Assembly: GCA_009777175.1 (NCBI GenBank)
Contig: WRMI01000001.1
Location: 62,001 to 126,000 of the forward strand
Direction: 5' to 3'
DNA: 64,000 nt
Source of the DNA: Marinilabiliaceae bacterium
Lineage (GTDB): Bacteria > Bacteroidota > Bacteroidia > Bacteroidales > Marinilabiliaceae
Shown here: one piece after another, positions 53,582 through 62,755 of the stretch
How the letters are laid out: each line of letters begins with the position of its first letter
Numbering within the stretch: the stretch's first letter is position 1
Made by a program: the position numbers and the translations under genes
Notes under the pieces: model-generated
Database searches by the model: none
The model's input: the letters and a program-made list of their open reading frames with translations, nothing else
What the model was told of the DNA's origin: nothing

Positions 53582-54844
53582 ATGAACATATTAATTTTAG
53601 GTTCTGGGGGCAGGGAACATGCTCTCGGATGGAAAATCAGGCAAAGTCCGCTGACTAAACATCTCTTTTTTGCACAAGGTAATGCGGGAACTGCCTCTCT
53701 GGGTATCAATATCAATGTTGATTATAATGATTTTGAGGCAGTTAAACAAACAGTTTTAGAAAATAAAATTGACTTAGTGGTCGTAGGACCCGAAGAGCCT
53801 TTGGTAAAGGGAATTGTCAACTATTTTTTTAATGACAAAGAACTAAACGGGGTTAAAATTATTGGACCATCCAAAAATGGCGCTCAATTAGAGGGTAGTA
53901 AGGATTTTGCAAAAAAATTTATGCATCGGCATAATATTCCAACTGCACGCTATTTGTCGATTAAATCACATAATATTGTCGCTGCAATGGATTTTATGAA
54001 ACAATTGCAACCCCCGTATGTCCTTAAAGCAGACGGATTAGCAGGCGGAAAAGGAGTCCTTATTATTGACGATTACGCTCAAGCATGTTTAGAATTAAAA
54101 AATATGCACGCAGGAAAATTTGGCGACGCAAGCAAAATTGTGGTTATTGAAGAATTTCTGAAAGGAAGTGAATTGTCTGTGTTTGTGCTTACTGACGGAG
54201 AAAATTATCTCATTTTACCCGAAGCAAAAGATTACAAACGGATTGGGGAAGGTAATACAGGTCTTAATACGGGCGGAATGGGCGCAATATCTCCCGTACC
54301 CGCAGCAGACACTGATTTTATGAAAAAAGTAGAAGAACAGATTATTAAACCCACTATTAATGGTATAAAATCGGAAAAAATTGGCTACAAAGGGTTTATC
54401 TTCTTTGGAATAATGAACGTCAACGGAAATCCATATCTCATTGAGTATAACGTCAGAATGGGAGACCCTGAAACGCAAGTGGTTTTGCCGAGACTCAAAA
54501 ACGACATCGTGGATCTATTTATTGCGCTTCATAATAAACAATTACAAGAAAAAACAATAGAAATTTATAATGGTTTTGTTGTAACAATAGTTTTAGTATC
54601 AGGCGGCTACCCCGAAAATTATAACAAAGGAATAAAAATTTTAAATATTGAAAATGTAGACAACAGTATTCTTTTTCATTCGGGGACAGCAATTGAATAT
54701 GGCAAATTAGTTACCAACGGCGGTCGCGTTTTTGCAGTTACTTCCTTTGGTGAAACCATAGAATCCGCAAGAGAACAAGCAATTGATAGCGCTAATTTAA
54801 TCAATTTTGAAGGAAAATATTTCAGAAAAGATATTGGGAGCTAA
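53582..54844 (+). CDS. purD: Phosphoribosylamine-glycine ligase
   Basis: 420 residues with NILILGSGGREHALGWKIRQ at the start, VVGPEEPLVKGIV, GPSKNGAQLEGSKDFAKKFM, the ATP-grasp loop LKADGLAGGKGVLII, and EYNVRMGDPETQVVLPRL near the metal site. Second step of purine synthesis. Transcribed alone; its last 23 bases overlap the end of a convergent HicB-like gene. Confidence 0.97.
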   Translation: MNILILGSGGREHALGWKIRQSPLTKHLFFAQGNAGTASLGININVDYNDFEAVKQTVLENKIDLVVVGPEEPLVKGIVNYFFNDKELNGVKIIGPSKNGAQLEGSKDFAKKFMHRHNIPTARYLSIKSHNIVAAMDFMKQLQPPYVLKADGLAGGKGVLIIDDYAQACLELKNMHAGKFGDASKIVVIEEFLKGSELSVFVLTDGENYLILPEAKDYKRIGEGNTGLNTGGMGAISPVPAADTDFMKKVEEQIIKPTINGIKSEKIGYKGFIFFGIMNVNGNPYLIEYNVRMGDPETQVVLPRLKNDIVDLFIALHNKQLQEKTIEIYNGFVVTIVLVSGGYPENYNKGIKILNIENVDNSILFHSGTAIEYGKLVTNGGRVFAVTSFGETIESAREQAIDSANLINFEGKYFRKDIGS

Positions 54845-55046
54845 TTTTTTGAACTTCTGAATTGCCGAAAGATAGATTGTGGCAATTTCTTAAATATACC
54901 TCAATGTACAATTCTATTGCTTCTTTCGCCATTTCAATGGTTTCATTGAGATTTTTGCCGTATGTAATACATCCTGGCAACGTCGGAACTGTTACCGTAA
55001 AACCTCCTTCGGGCTCAATATGCAAATGTATCTTGTATGTGTACAT
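54822..55046 (-). CDS. HicB-family antitoxin-like protein, apparently orphan
   Basis: 74 residues: YTYKIHLHIEPEGGFTVTVP, TLPGCITYGKNLNETIEMAK, EAIELYIEVYL, the typical partly degraded RNase H fold of HicB antitoxins. The C-terminal DNA-binding part is absent, as in short HicB forms. No HicA toxin (small basic protein with GSHH) was found on either side. A TATCTTTG -7 box lies 30 bases upstream at 55076-55083 (minus strand), suggesting it is transcribed. Convergent with purD, overlapping it by 23 bases. Confidence 0.8.
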   Translation of the reverse strand: MYTYKIHLHIEPEGGFTVTVPTLPGCITYGKNLNETIEMAKEAIELYIEVYLRNCHNLSFGNSEVQKISSQYLF

Positions 55047-55340
55047 TAAAGTTATTTAGTTATAGTTTCGAGCTGCAAAGATACGAACAGTTTTTAATAA
55101 ATAAATATGCACCGTTCCTTCGAAAAAAATCGGTAGTGAACAAAACTGACTTTTTCAAAAATGGAACAGTTGATAATACGAGGTTTAACACAAGCTAACT
55201 GCAAAATGGGTTAAATATCAAGCAAAAATTCAATTTTTTTTGCCGCTAAATACACGAATTAGCACCAATTCCTTGGTGTTCCTTGGTGTATTTCAATAAA
55301 TTCAATAACCAAGACCTTTGTCTACTTTGTGGTTAGATAT
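55047..55340. other. Intergenic stretch, no gene seen
   Basis: Holds the hicB -7 box (55076-55083, minus strand) and repeat remnants (TTCCTTGGTGTTCCTTGGTG at about 55270, and CACGAATTAGC). No hicA-like frame was seen. Confidence 0.5.
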
Positions 55341-57605
55341 TCAGAAAATCTTGCGCAAAAATTTAATTAAGAAAAATTCTTTTGTTTTAGTTAGGTTTTT
55401 TTCTATCTTTTCCTCTTTATTTGTAGTATCAGATATTTCGTCGGTTTCTTTTGCAGGTAAAGGAATATCAGGCTTTGGTGATGAGGAAAAATCCTCTTGA
55501 ATCACACTTTTTTCTTCCAAATAAGCATTCTTTTCCTCCAAATTCACACTTTTGTCATTCAAATCGACACTTTTGTCATCCAAATTAACACTTTTGTCAT
55601 CCAAATAAGCATTTTTGTCATTCAAATTAACGCTTTTGTCATTTTTATTTTTAACTTTCTTTTTAGTATGTAGTTGTTTAACTTTTGGGAAACAGTTGTA
55701 ATTAATAGTTCCATTTTCTTTTATGTATGCATATAATGCATCAAAAAAAGTGTCACCTTTCAAAGTAGAGTAATCACCAATTATAAATAATTTTTTTCGT
55801 GCTCTTGTAATTGCCACATTAATTCTTCTGTAATCTGCAAGAAATCCAATTATTGAATGGTGATTTGACCTCACAAGGCTTATTGCTATTACATCTCTTT
55901 CTTGCCCTTGAAAACCGTCTATTGTTTTTAATGTAATCAATTTTTTTGATAGGAACTTAAAAAATGTTTTATCGGCATAAATAATTTGCCTTAATAATTT
56001 TACTTGTGCAGAATATGGTGAAATTATTCCAAAGGAAATTTTTTCTTGAACTATTCGTTCTTCGCCAATTTTTATCATATAATCCGAAACAATTTTCAAC
56101 ATTAGTTTAACTTCTTTTTTATTAAAAATGCTTGTACCATCTTTTTCTCTTTCTTCGGTAGATTTATTATTTGATGTATTTATCCATTCTATTGGTATAT
56201 CGTTGTTTATCAGTGTTTTATTTCGAACATAATCGGCAGCGATTAATTTGTTATTGTAAAACCATTTTGATGAAAAATTCATAATTTTTTCGTGCATTCT
56301 ATATTGTTTTGTTAACAATTTTGCACATTCAGGTTTTCTTTCAATAATTTTTTCAAATAATGTGTGCATAAGCCCGTCTTGTGCGGCTTGATGTGATTTA
56401 ATGGTTGGTGGCAGTTGTTTATGGTCGCCTGCGAAAATTACTCGTTTGGCTTTTAATATTGGAACCCAACACGCTGGTTCTAAGGCTTGTGCGGCTTCGT
56501 CGATGAAAACTGTTGAAAAAGTAAAATGTTTAAGCACTTTAAGCGATGAGCCAATCATTGTCGCAGCTACTACTTGACAGTCTCGAAATATTGATGATTT
56601 GATTTGTAGTTCTAATGTGTCGGCATAATATTTGTATTGGTACAACTCATTTTTAAGTTTTATACGTTTTAGTGTTCTTTTTTTTGTTTTATTTAATTCC
56701 TTTTCTAAGTTTTTAATTTTTTTTCTACTTGAAAGAAGTTCTATATAGTATGGATGTTCATAATATTGTGTGTCGAAAGTAACTTTCAGTAGTTCGTCTG
56801 TAACTTTAGCGGGATTTCCTACTCTGACAACATTTATATCACGTTCCATAAGTCGTTCGGCAAGAATATCAACAGCAATATTGTTGTATGCACATATCAA
56901 AACTTGTGTTTCGGTTTTCAAAGTTTCTATTATAGCTTCAACAAGCGTTGTAGTTTTTCCTGTACCTGGCGGTCCGTGTATTACCGCAACGTCAAGTGAA
57001 GATAATATATGGCTGACAGCAGTTTGTTGTGATTCATTTAACCATTGATTAGTAAATGGTTTGCACTTTACATATCGTGCCTTTTGACTTCCAAGCATAA
57101 TATCTCTCAAATTTGCCAATCTATCACCATCGGCGACACTGATAGCGTTAATTGCATTTTCCATTACAGTGTAAGTATATTGACTAAACGTCAGATGTAT
57201 GCCAATTCCTACATTGTGCTCCATCCAAAGATGTGATTTTTGTGAATAATATGTTACTTCTACTTTATTTTCACGAACCAAACTGATTAATCCGTCTGTA
57301 AAATTAATTATATTGCCTTGTTCTGTATCTATTTGAAAAATTTTTACAGAACTGCCCGGTTGAAAGGAATGTTCATAGTCTATGTCGGCAGAAAAATTAA
57401 AAATTACGGTTATTTGTCCCTCTTTTAATTGGTTTTTCTTGTTGAACGATAAAGGATAAAAACATATTCCCTCTTCTTTGGATTTCTCTATTTTCTGTAA
57501 AGAAAATTCTTGAAAACGTTTTGTAAAAAACTCATCATCTTCTTTTTTTTCGAGCCATAAAAGATGCTTTAACTTTTCTATCTTTTTCTTTACAATTGTA
57601 TACAT
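55341..57605 (-). CDS. Superfamily 1 (UPF1/IGHMBP2-like) helicase with heptad-repeat tail
   Basis: About 754 residues from the ATG at 57605; a start ten codons earlier would overlap the upstream gene. N-terminal beta-barrel, then the helicase core: Walker [14 protein letters not shown] (about 205-217), [58 protein letters not shown] and [19 protein letters not shown]. This matches bacterial IGHMBP2/SMUBP2-like helicases acting on DNA or RNA. An unusual tail (about 650-700) consists of seven copies of a 7-residue unit ([21 protein letters not shown], ...). Tight spacing with the upstream peptidase gene suggests an operon. Confidence 0.9.
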   Translation of the reverse strand: MYTIVKKKIEKLKHLLWLEKKEDDEFFTKRFQEFSLQKIEKSKEEGICFYPLSFNKKNQLKEGQITVIFNFSADIDYEHSFQPGSSVKIFQIDTEQGNIINFTDGLISLVRENKVEVTYYSQKSHLWMEHNVGIGIHLTFSQYTYTVMENAINAISVADGDRLANLRDIMLGSQKARYVKCKPFTNQWLNESQQTAVSHILSSLDVAVIHGPPGTGKTTTLVEAIIETLKTETQVLICAYNNIAVDILAERLMERDINVVRVGNPAKVTDELLKVTFDTQYYEHPYYIELLSSRKKIKNLEKELNKTKKRTLKRIKLKNELYQYKYYADTLELQIKSSIFRDCQVVAATMIGSSLKVLKHFTFSTVFIDEAAQALEPACWVPILKAKRVIFAGDHKQLPPTIKSHQAAQDGLMHTLFEKIIERKPECAKLLTKQYRMHEKIMNFSSKWFYNNKLIAADYVRNKTLINNDIPIEWINTSNNKSTEEREKDGTSIFNKKEVKLMLKIVSDYMIKIGEERIVQEKISFGIISPYSAQVKLLRQIIYADKTFFKFLSKKLITLKTIDGFQGQERDVIAISLVRSNHHSIIGFLADYRRINVAITRARKKLFIIGDYSTLKGDTFFDALYAYIKENGTINYNCFPKVKQLHTKKKVKNKNDKSVNLNDKNAYLDDKSVNLDDKSVDLNDKSVNLEEKNAYLEEKSVIQEDFSSSPKPDIPLPAKETDEISDTTNKEEKIEKNLTKTKEFFLIKFLRKIF
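55503..55643 (-). repeat. 21-bp tandem repeats encoding heptads in the helicase tail
   Basis: About seven 21-bp units, each encoding xDKSVNL or xEKNAYL variants. All repeats keep the reading frame, so copy number can change without a frameshift. Confidence 0.85.
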
Positions 57606-57606
57606 T

Positions 57607-58779
57607 TCATTGAAATGGAATAATATTTTCTTCAAAAATGGTTAAATTTTCAATGCCCGAATCGGTAACAAGATAACTATTTTCAATACCTACTGCACCT
57701 ATTTCGGGAATTACAAACTTTGGCTCAAAAGCAAAGACCATATTTTTTTGCAATATTTCTTTTGAACGTGGTGATAATACGGGCGGCTCATTTATTTGTA
57801 AACCAATGCCATGTCCTACAAATTTTGCCTGCTGCATTGTACCCATAAAATATGGAGATAAATTCTCTTTTTCAACAATTTTATATGTTTCGTTATATAA
57901 GTCAGCACATGAAAAACCCGGTTTTGCAATATTTTTTAATTCATTGTGTATCAACAAAGAAACATTATGAGCATTTATCGCTTTTTGGTCAATTTTGCCT
58001 ACTGAAAAAACTCTCGACATATCAGTAATATATGGTGAAAAATTTCCCGCCATATCAACCATAACAGTCATTCCATCTTTCAGAATTGTTCCATTTGCAC
58101 CAATTGGCATCGCACTATTTCCTGCGCCTCCAAGCGCAAAATCGTACGGAGCGGGTGCTGCGGCATTTTCTCCTGCTAATACAGTTCCCATAAAATTATC
58201 CATATTACTTCCAAAGGCACGAAAAATACCTATTGAACCCCGTTGTCGCATTATATACTCGATTTCAATTTGTAAATCTAAATCACTGATACCTTTGCGA
58301 TAACACTTTTTTATTTCTGAATAGACTTCACAATGCTTTTTTGCTGAAATTTTTAATTGTTCTATTTCGAATTGTGTTTTAATGGAACGCAACCCACGTA
58401 GTAAAGTAGTGGCATTCCCCGTTCTTTTAGGCAGAAAAACAGAATGTAACCTAATATATTCGCTGTATACTAATTCGTCAGCTTCTAAAAGTAACGTTTC
58501 AGGTAGTTTCAATCCTTTGTTTTTTAATAAATTAGGAATTTGTTCGGGCTTGTAAATATAATCTACATTTTCGCAAACTATTCCTTCAGGTCGTTTGACA
58601 AAATAATGTAGTTCACCTTCGGCAGGGACGTATAAATAGCCACTGAATATCATACCCGTAAGGTAAAAAATATTTACATTAGAAGAAATGAGGCAGCAAT
58701 CCATTTCTATTTTTTGCAGTTCGTTCTGCAAACGTTTCACCCTGATTTTTACTTCTTGTTTTGTTATTGTTTCACCCAT
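57607..58779 (-). CDS. M24-family Xaa-Pro dipeptidase/aminopeptidase
   Basis: 390 residues: creatinase-like N-terminal domain (VKRLQNELQKIEMDCCLISS) and pita-bread catalytic domain, with VDMAGNFSPYITDMSRVFSV (two Asp), FVGHGIGLQINEPPVLSPRS (His) and FEPKFVIPEIGAVGIENSYL (two Glu). Smaller than the aminopeptidase P at 16406-18184 and more like prolidase (PepQ-like). It ends one base before the probable helicase start codon. Confidence 0.88.
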   Translation of the reverse strand: MGETITKQEVKIRVKRLQNELQKIEMDCCLISSNVNIFYLTGMIFSGYLYVPAEGELHYFVKRPEGIVCENVDYIYKPEQIPNLLKNKGLKLPETLLLEADELVYSEYIRLHSVFLPKRTGNATTLLRGLRSIKTQFEIEQLKISAKKHCEVYSEIKKCYRKGISDLDLQIEIEYIMRQRGSIGIFRAFGSNMDNFMGTVLAGENAAAPAPYDFALGGAGNSAMPIGANGTILKDGMTVMVDMAGNFSPYITDMSRVFSVGKIDQKAINAHNVSLLIHNELKNIAKPGFSCADLYNETYKIVEKENLSPYFMGTMQQAKFVGHGIGLQINEPPVLSPRSKEILQKNMVFAFEPKFVIPEIGAVGIENSYLVTDSGIENLTIFEENIIPFQ

Positions 58780-59136
58780 AATTTTAGAAGATTTGGAATA
58801 TTGAATTTATTCAGGTATTTCTTTCATCTGAATGCCTGATATATATTCTTTTACAGTAAAAAAATCTTTGTTTACATTTCATCTAATTTTTTGCAAAAGT
58901 AGATATTTTTTTTTAATTTTATGTACGGACAATTAAAAATAATTAATTACTAATGAAAAATGCATTCGTAAAAAAAATATTTGTTTAGTTTTCTTAAAAT
59001 CTTATTTTTTGAAAGTTTCCTAAAAAGCATTTCGATTCGAATATCTATCATTCCTTATTCCCTTATTCAACTGAAAATAAGTGAATAAGGGATGAGGTTG
59101 CTGGTGTTCGATATTCTATTAAAGGGTAAAATTTTT
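58780..59136. other. Intergenic stretch with hairpin downstream of fusA
   Basis: AT-rich, no gene. TCCCTTATTCA (59059-59069) pairs with TGAATAAGGGA (59082-59092) over 11 bp with a 12-base loop, about 45-80 bases beyond the fusA stop. No T run follows, so its role as terminator is uncertain; it resembles the AATGAG/AATAAG repeat family. Confidence 0.5.
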
Positions 59137-61251
59137 TTACCCAAGCAACTCAACCTTACCGCCAACCTCTGTAAGTACCTGAGTAGCAATAGTTGTGGGT
59201 ACTTCTGCAAAGTGTGAAAACTCCATTGATGATGTTGCTCGTCCGGATGAGAATGTTCTTAGGACCGTTACGTAACCAAACATTTCAGATAAAGGAACTT
59301 TTGCTTTTAATACTCGTGCGCCCATCTTTGTTTCCATTCCTTCGATTTGTCCGCGTCTTTTGTTTAAGTCGCCAACAATGTCTCCGATATAATCTTCGGG
59401 TGTAACAACTTCGACTTTCATTATCGGTTCTAAAAGGATTGGGTTTGCTTTTTGGCATGCGTTTTTGAATGCGTACCGTGCGCAAATTTCGAAAGATAAT
59501 TGGTCTGAATCCACATCGTGGTATCCGCCATCAAGGAGTTCTACTTTTAGGTTATCTACTCTGTATCCTGCAAGAACGCCATTTTGCATGGCAGTTTCAA
59601 AACCCTTTTGAATAGATGGAATATATGCCGTTGGAATATTTCCTCCTTTGACGAGATTAATAAATTGTAATCCAACTACTTCGGGGTCGGCAGGTGATAC
59701 TTTAACTATTATATCAGCATATTTTCCACGTCCACCCGACTGTTTTTTGAAAAGTTCACGTAATTCTACGGTTTTTGTAATTGCCTCTTTATATGTAACT
59801 TGTGGACGCCCTTGATTACTTTCTACTTTAAATTCACGTTTAAGACGGTCAACAATAATTTCTAAATGCAACTCGCCCATCCCGCTTATAATTGTTTGAC
59901 CGCTATCTTTGTCTACATCTACCTTAAAAGTAGGATCTTCTTCGGCTAATTTTGATAATCCTACTGCTAATTTTTCGATATCATTTTGACTTTTAGGTTC
60001 TACGGAAATTCCAATCACAGGCTCTGGGAAATTCATGGATTCCAACATTAACGGATGTTTTTCGTCGCAAAGAGTATCTCCTGTTTTAATATCTTTGAAA
60101 CCCACTGCAGCGCAAATATCTCCCGCATAAAACTCATCAAAAGGGAGTTGTTTATTAGATTTCATTTGAAAAAGTCTCGAAATACGTTCTTTTTTTCGTG
60201 TTCTTGCGTTCCAAGCATAAGAACCAGCGTTCAGTTTACCTGAATAGATTCTCATAAACGCTAAACGCCCTACATAAGGGTCGGTGGCAATTTTAAATGC
60301 CAATGCCGTAAAAGGCGCATTTTCATCTGCTTCTCTAACTTCTTCTTTGTCGGTATATGGATTTAGTCCCGTCACACTCGGAACTTCAAGCGGTGATGGT
60401 AGAAACCTTATTATGCAATCTAAAAGATGTTGTATTCCTTTATTTTTGAAGGATGCTCCACATACCACCGGTACAATTTTCTGGTCGATTGTTGCTTTAC
60501 GAAGTGCAGATAATAGTTGTTCTTTGGTAATTGAATTAGGGTCATCAAAGAATTTTTCCAAAATATCATCGTCATATTCGGCAATGGCTTCGATAAGTTT
60601 TGCTTTCCACTCTTCTGCCTCCTCTTTCATATCGTCAGGTATTTCGGTATAATCAAAACGAGAACCTATTTGGTCGTCTTCATACCATATAATTGCCTTA
60701 TTATCAATTAAATCGACTATTCCTTTGAATGTTTCTTCGGCTCCGATTGGCAATGCAAGAGGTATCGGATTTGCACCCAATATATCTTTCATCTGACTAA
60801 TAACACCGAAAAAATTAGCACCCGGTCGATCCATTTTATTAACAAATGCAATTCTGGGAACGCTATATTTGTTTGCCTGTCTCCAAACGGTTTCAGATTG
60901 CGGTTCAACGCCTCCCACTGAACAAAACAATGCAACAGCACCGTCTAAAACTCTAAGCGAACGCTCAACTTCCACAGTGAAATCTACGTGTCCGGGAGTA
61001 TCTATAATATTGATAATAAATTCTTTATCATCATATTTCCAATGGGTTGTAATAGCGGCAGAAGTAATTGTAATGCCTCTTTCTTGTTCTTGTTCCATCC
61101 AATCCATTGTAGCGGCACCGTCGTGTACTTCGCCAATTTTATGAGTAGTACCTGTATAATAGAGGATGCGTTCGGTAGTTGTAGTTTTACCGGCATCAAT
61201 ATGAGCCATTATACCGATGTTTCTTGTGTTGTATAATTCCTGTCGTCCCAT
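59137..61251 (-). CDS. fusA: Elongation factor G
   Basis: 704 residues with all GTPase motifs: [19 protein letters not shown], the switch region [17 protein letters not shown] and [10 protein letters not shown], followed by domains II-V, with the family motif [20 protein letters not shown]. Drives translocation on the ribosome. Third gene of the str operon, 29 bases after rpsG. Confidence 0.98.
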   Translation of the reverse strand: MGRQELYNTRNIGIMAHIDAGKTTTTERILYYTGTTHKIGEVHDGAATMDWMEQEQERGITITSAAITTHWKYDDKEFIINIIDTPGHVDFTVEVERSLRVLDGAVALFCSVGGVEPQSETVWRQANKYSVPRIAFVNKMDRPGANFFGVISQMKDILGANPIPLALPIGAEETFKGIVDLIDNKAIIWYEDDQIGSRFDYTEIPDDMKEEAEEWKAKLIEAIAEYDDDILEKFFDDPNSITKEQLLSALRKATIDQKIVPVVCGASFKNKGIQHLLDCIIRFLPSPLEVPSVTGLNPYTDKEEVREADENAPFTALAFKIATDPYVGRLAFMRIYSGKLNAGSYAWNARTRKKERISRLFQMKSNKQLPFDEFYAGDICAAVGFKDIKTGDTLCDEKHPLMLESMNFPEPVIGISVEPKSQNDIEKLAVGLSKLAEEDPTFKVDVDKDSGQTIISGMGELHLEIIVDRLKREFKVESNQGRPQVTYKEAITKTVELRELFKKQSGGRGKYADIIVKVSPADPEVVGLQFINLVKGGNIPTAYIPSIQKGFETAMQNGVLAGYRVDNLKVELLDGGYHDVDSDQLSFEICARYAFKNACQKANPILLEPIMKVEVVTPEDYIGDIVGDLNKRRGQIEGMETKMGARVLKAKVPLSEMFGYVTVLRTFSSGRATSSMEFSHFAEVPTTIATQVLTEVGGKVELLG

Positions 61252-61280
61252 TTTCTAATGTCCCATATCCAAAAACCTCA

Positions 61281-61757
61281 TCAAAACCTGAAATGTGCAA
61301 ATGCTCTGTTTGCTTCTGCCATTCTGTGCATATCTTCTTTTTTCTTGAATGCACCGCCTTCCATGTTGTATGCTGCCAAAATTTCGGCGGCTAATTTTTC
61401 GGACATCGCTTTTCCGCCTCTTTTACGGGCAAACAGAATAAGGTTTTTCATACTATATGAAACCTTTCTTTCGGGACGTATCTCGGTAGGAACTTGAAAT
61501 GTAGCACCTCCTACGCGACGACTCTTTACTTCAACTGACGGCGTAATGTTTTCGAGTGCTTTTTTCCAAATTTCTAAAGCGGATTTTCCTTCTTTTTCTG
61601 CTTTGTCCTTTATTTTATCTAACGCATCATAAAAGATTGTGTATGCGATTGATTTTTTTCCGTCTAACATTAAATTGTTAACGAACTGTGTTACCAATGT
61701 ATCATTAAACATTGGGTCGGGCATTAATACCCGTTTCTTTGGTTTCGTTTTCCTCAT
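61281..61757 (-). CDS. rpsG: Ribosomal protein S7
   Basis: 158 residues: [57 protein letters not shown] and FAHFRF at the end are typical for S7, a primary binder of the 16S rRNA 3' domain. Second gene of the str operon. Confidence 0.98.
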   Translation of the reverse strand: MRKTKPKKRVLMPDPMFNDTLVTQFVNNLMLDGKKSIAYTIFYDALDKIKDKAEKEGKSALEIWKKALENITPSVEVKSRRVGGATFQVPTEIRPERKVSYSMKNLILFARKRGGKAMSEKLAAEILAAYNMEGGAFKKKEDMHRMAEANRAFAHFRF

Positions 61758-61869
61758 CTCTTTTTTGTTTATTAGTTTTTAAATCTATCGGCTGTATTTG
61801 TCGCTTCAACAACTATTTTTGTTTACTCAACCATAACACAAACCAATGAACAAAAACAAAATTAATTAA

Positions 61870-62253
61870 CTATTTTTTCTTAGCTTTAGGTCGTTTCGTA
61901 CCATATTTTGACCTTCTTTGTGTTCTTCCATCTACCCCGGAAGTGTCTAATGCACCACGTACTAAGTGATAACGAACACCGGGCAGGTCTTTTACTCTTC
62001 CACCTCGGACAAGAACTATTGAGTGTTCTTGAAGGTTGTGACCTTCGCCGGGAATGTATGCGTTCACTTCTTTTGAATTTGTTAAGCGGACGCGAGCAAC
62101 TTTTCGCATTGCTGAATTAGGTTTTTTAGGAGTGGTCGTGTAAACACGCACACAAACTCCTCGCCTCTGGGGACAAGAACTTAACGCAGGAGACTTACTT
62201 TTGTCTACCAATTGTTTTCGTCCCTTCCTGACTAACTGCTGTATTGTTGGCAT
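61870..62253 (-). CDS. rpsL: Ribosomal protein S12
   Basis: 127 residues: [88 protein letters not shown]. The residues around TPKKPNS and RVKDLPG, where streptomycin resistance changes occur, are wild type. First gene of the str operon. A TATCTTTG -7 box lies upstream at 62296-62303 (minus strand). Confidence 0.98.
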   Translation of the reverse strand: MPTIQQLVRKGRKQLVDKSKSPALSSCPQRRGVCVRVYTTTPKKPNSAMRKVARVRLTNSKEVNAYIPGEGHNLQEHSIVLVRGGRVKDLPGVRYHLVRGALDTSGVDGRTQRRSKYGTKRPKAKKK

Positions 62254-62295
62254 ATATATATGTTTGTTACTAATATTTTTCTAAAAAATCGGGTG

Positions 62296-62303
62296 CAAAG
62301 ATA
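62296..62303 (-). promoter_or_regulatory. -7 box of the str operon promoter
   Basis: TATCTTTG on the minus strand, 43 bases upstream of rpsL. The nearest TTTG is 16 bases further upstream, shorter than usual. Confidence 0.55.
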
Positions 62304-62405
62304 GATATTTTTTTTTAAACAAAAATATTTTTTAATTTATTTTTGGAAATTTATGTTCAAAAAAGTTGAAAGTACTTTTTTCATGAAAGGATGAGAAATA
62401 TCAAA

Positions 62406-62633
62406 AATCACTACTGACCGATAAAAAATAGCACCTATCTATTTTGTGTAACGTAGAGTTTGAATTAACACTCTTTTTACCTTATTTTTCCTACTAAACA
62501 ACCTTAATAGATGATGAAATCTCCTACATGTCATGCTGAACTTGTTTCAACATCCCCTTTGTTTTTAGGGGATTGCGGGTCAAGCCCGCAATGACAGGTC
62601 GGGTTGTTATGTTTTAATCGGTCAGTAGTGATT
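62406..62633. mobile_element. MITE-like element with 17-bp perfect terminal inverted repeats
   Basis: Left end AATCACTACTGACCGAT (62406-62422) and right end ATCGGTCAGTAGTGATT (62617-62633) are perfect inverted repeats bounding 228 bp with no gene. The left half is the part shared, in inverted orientation, with 8169-8224 and 11780-11900. The right half holds GTCATGCTGAACTTG and an ATTGCGGGTCAAGCCCGCAATGAC palindrome-like repeat shared with 6791-6810. No transposase is nearby, so movement in trans would be needed. Confidence 0.6.
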
Positions 62634-62755
62634 AAAAATATTCCATTTTTGTTATTATTTTTTGGTAAATAAAAAATTAATGTTTTACTTTGCAAAAAAT
62701 TTTTTACACATAATTTTTATATCAAACGAAAAAAATAAATTTTATTTCAGTTTTT

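Noticed and set aside
53234..53715. Two 110-codon minus-strand frames before purD
   Set aside because: Composed of repeat arrays and antisense of purD; their shared phrases come from the GTCGACC repeat.
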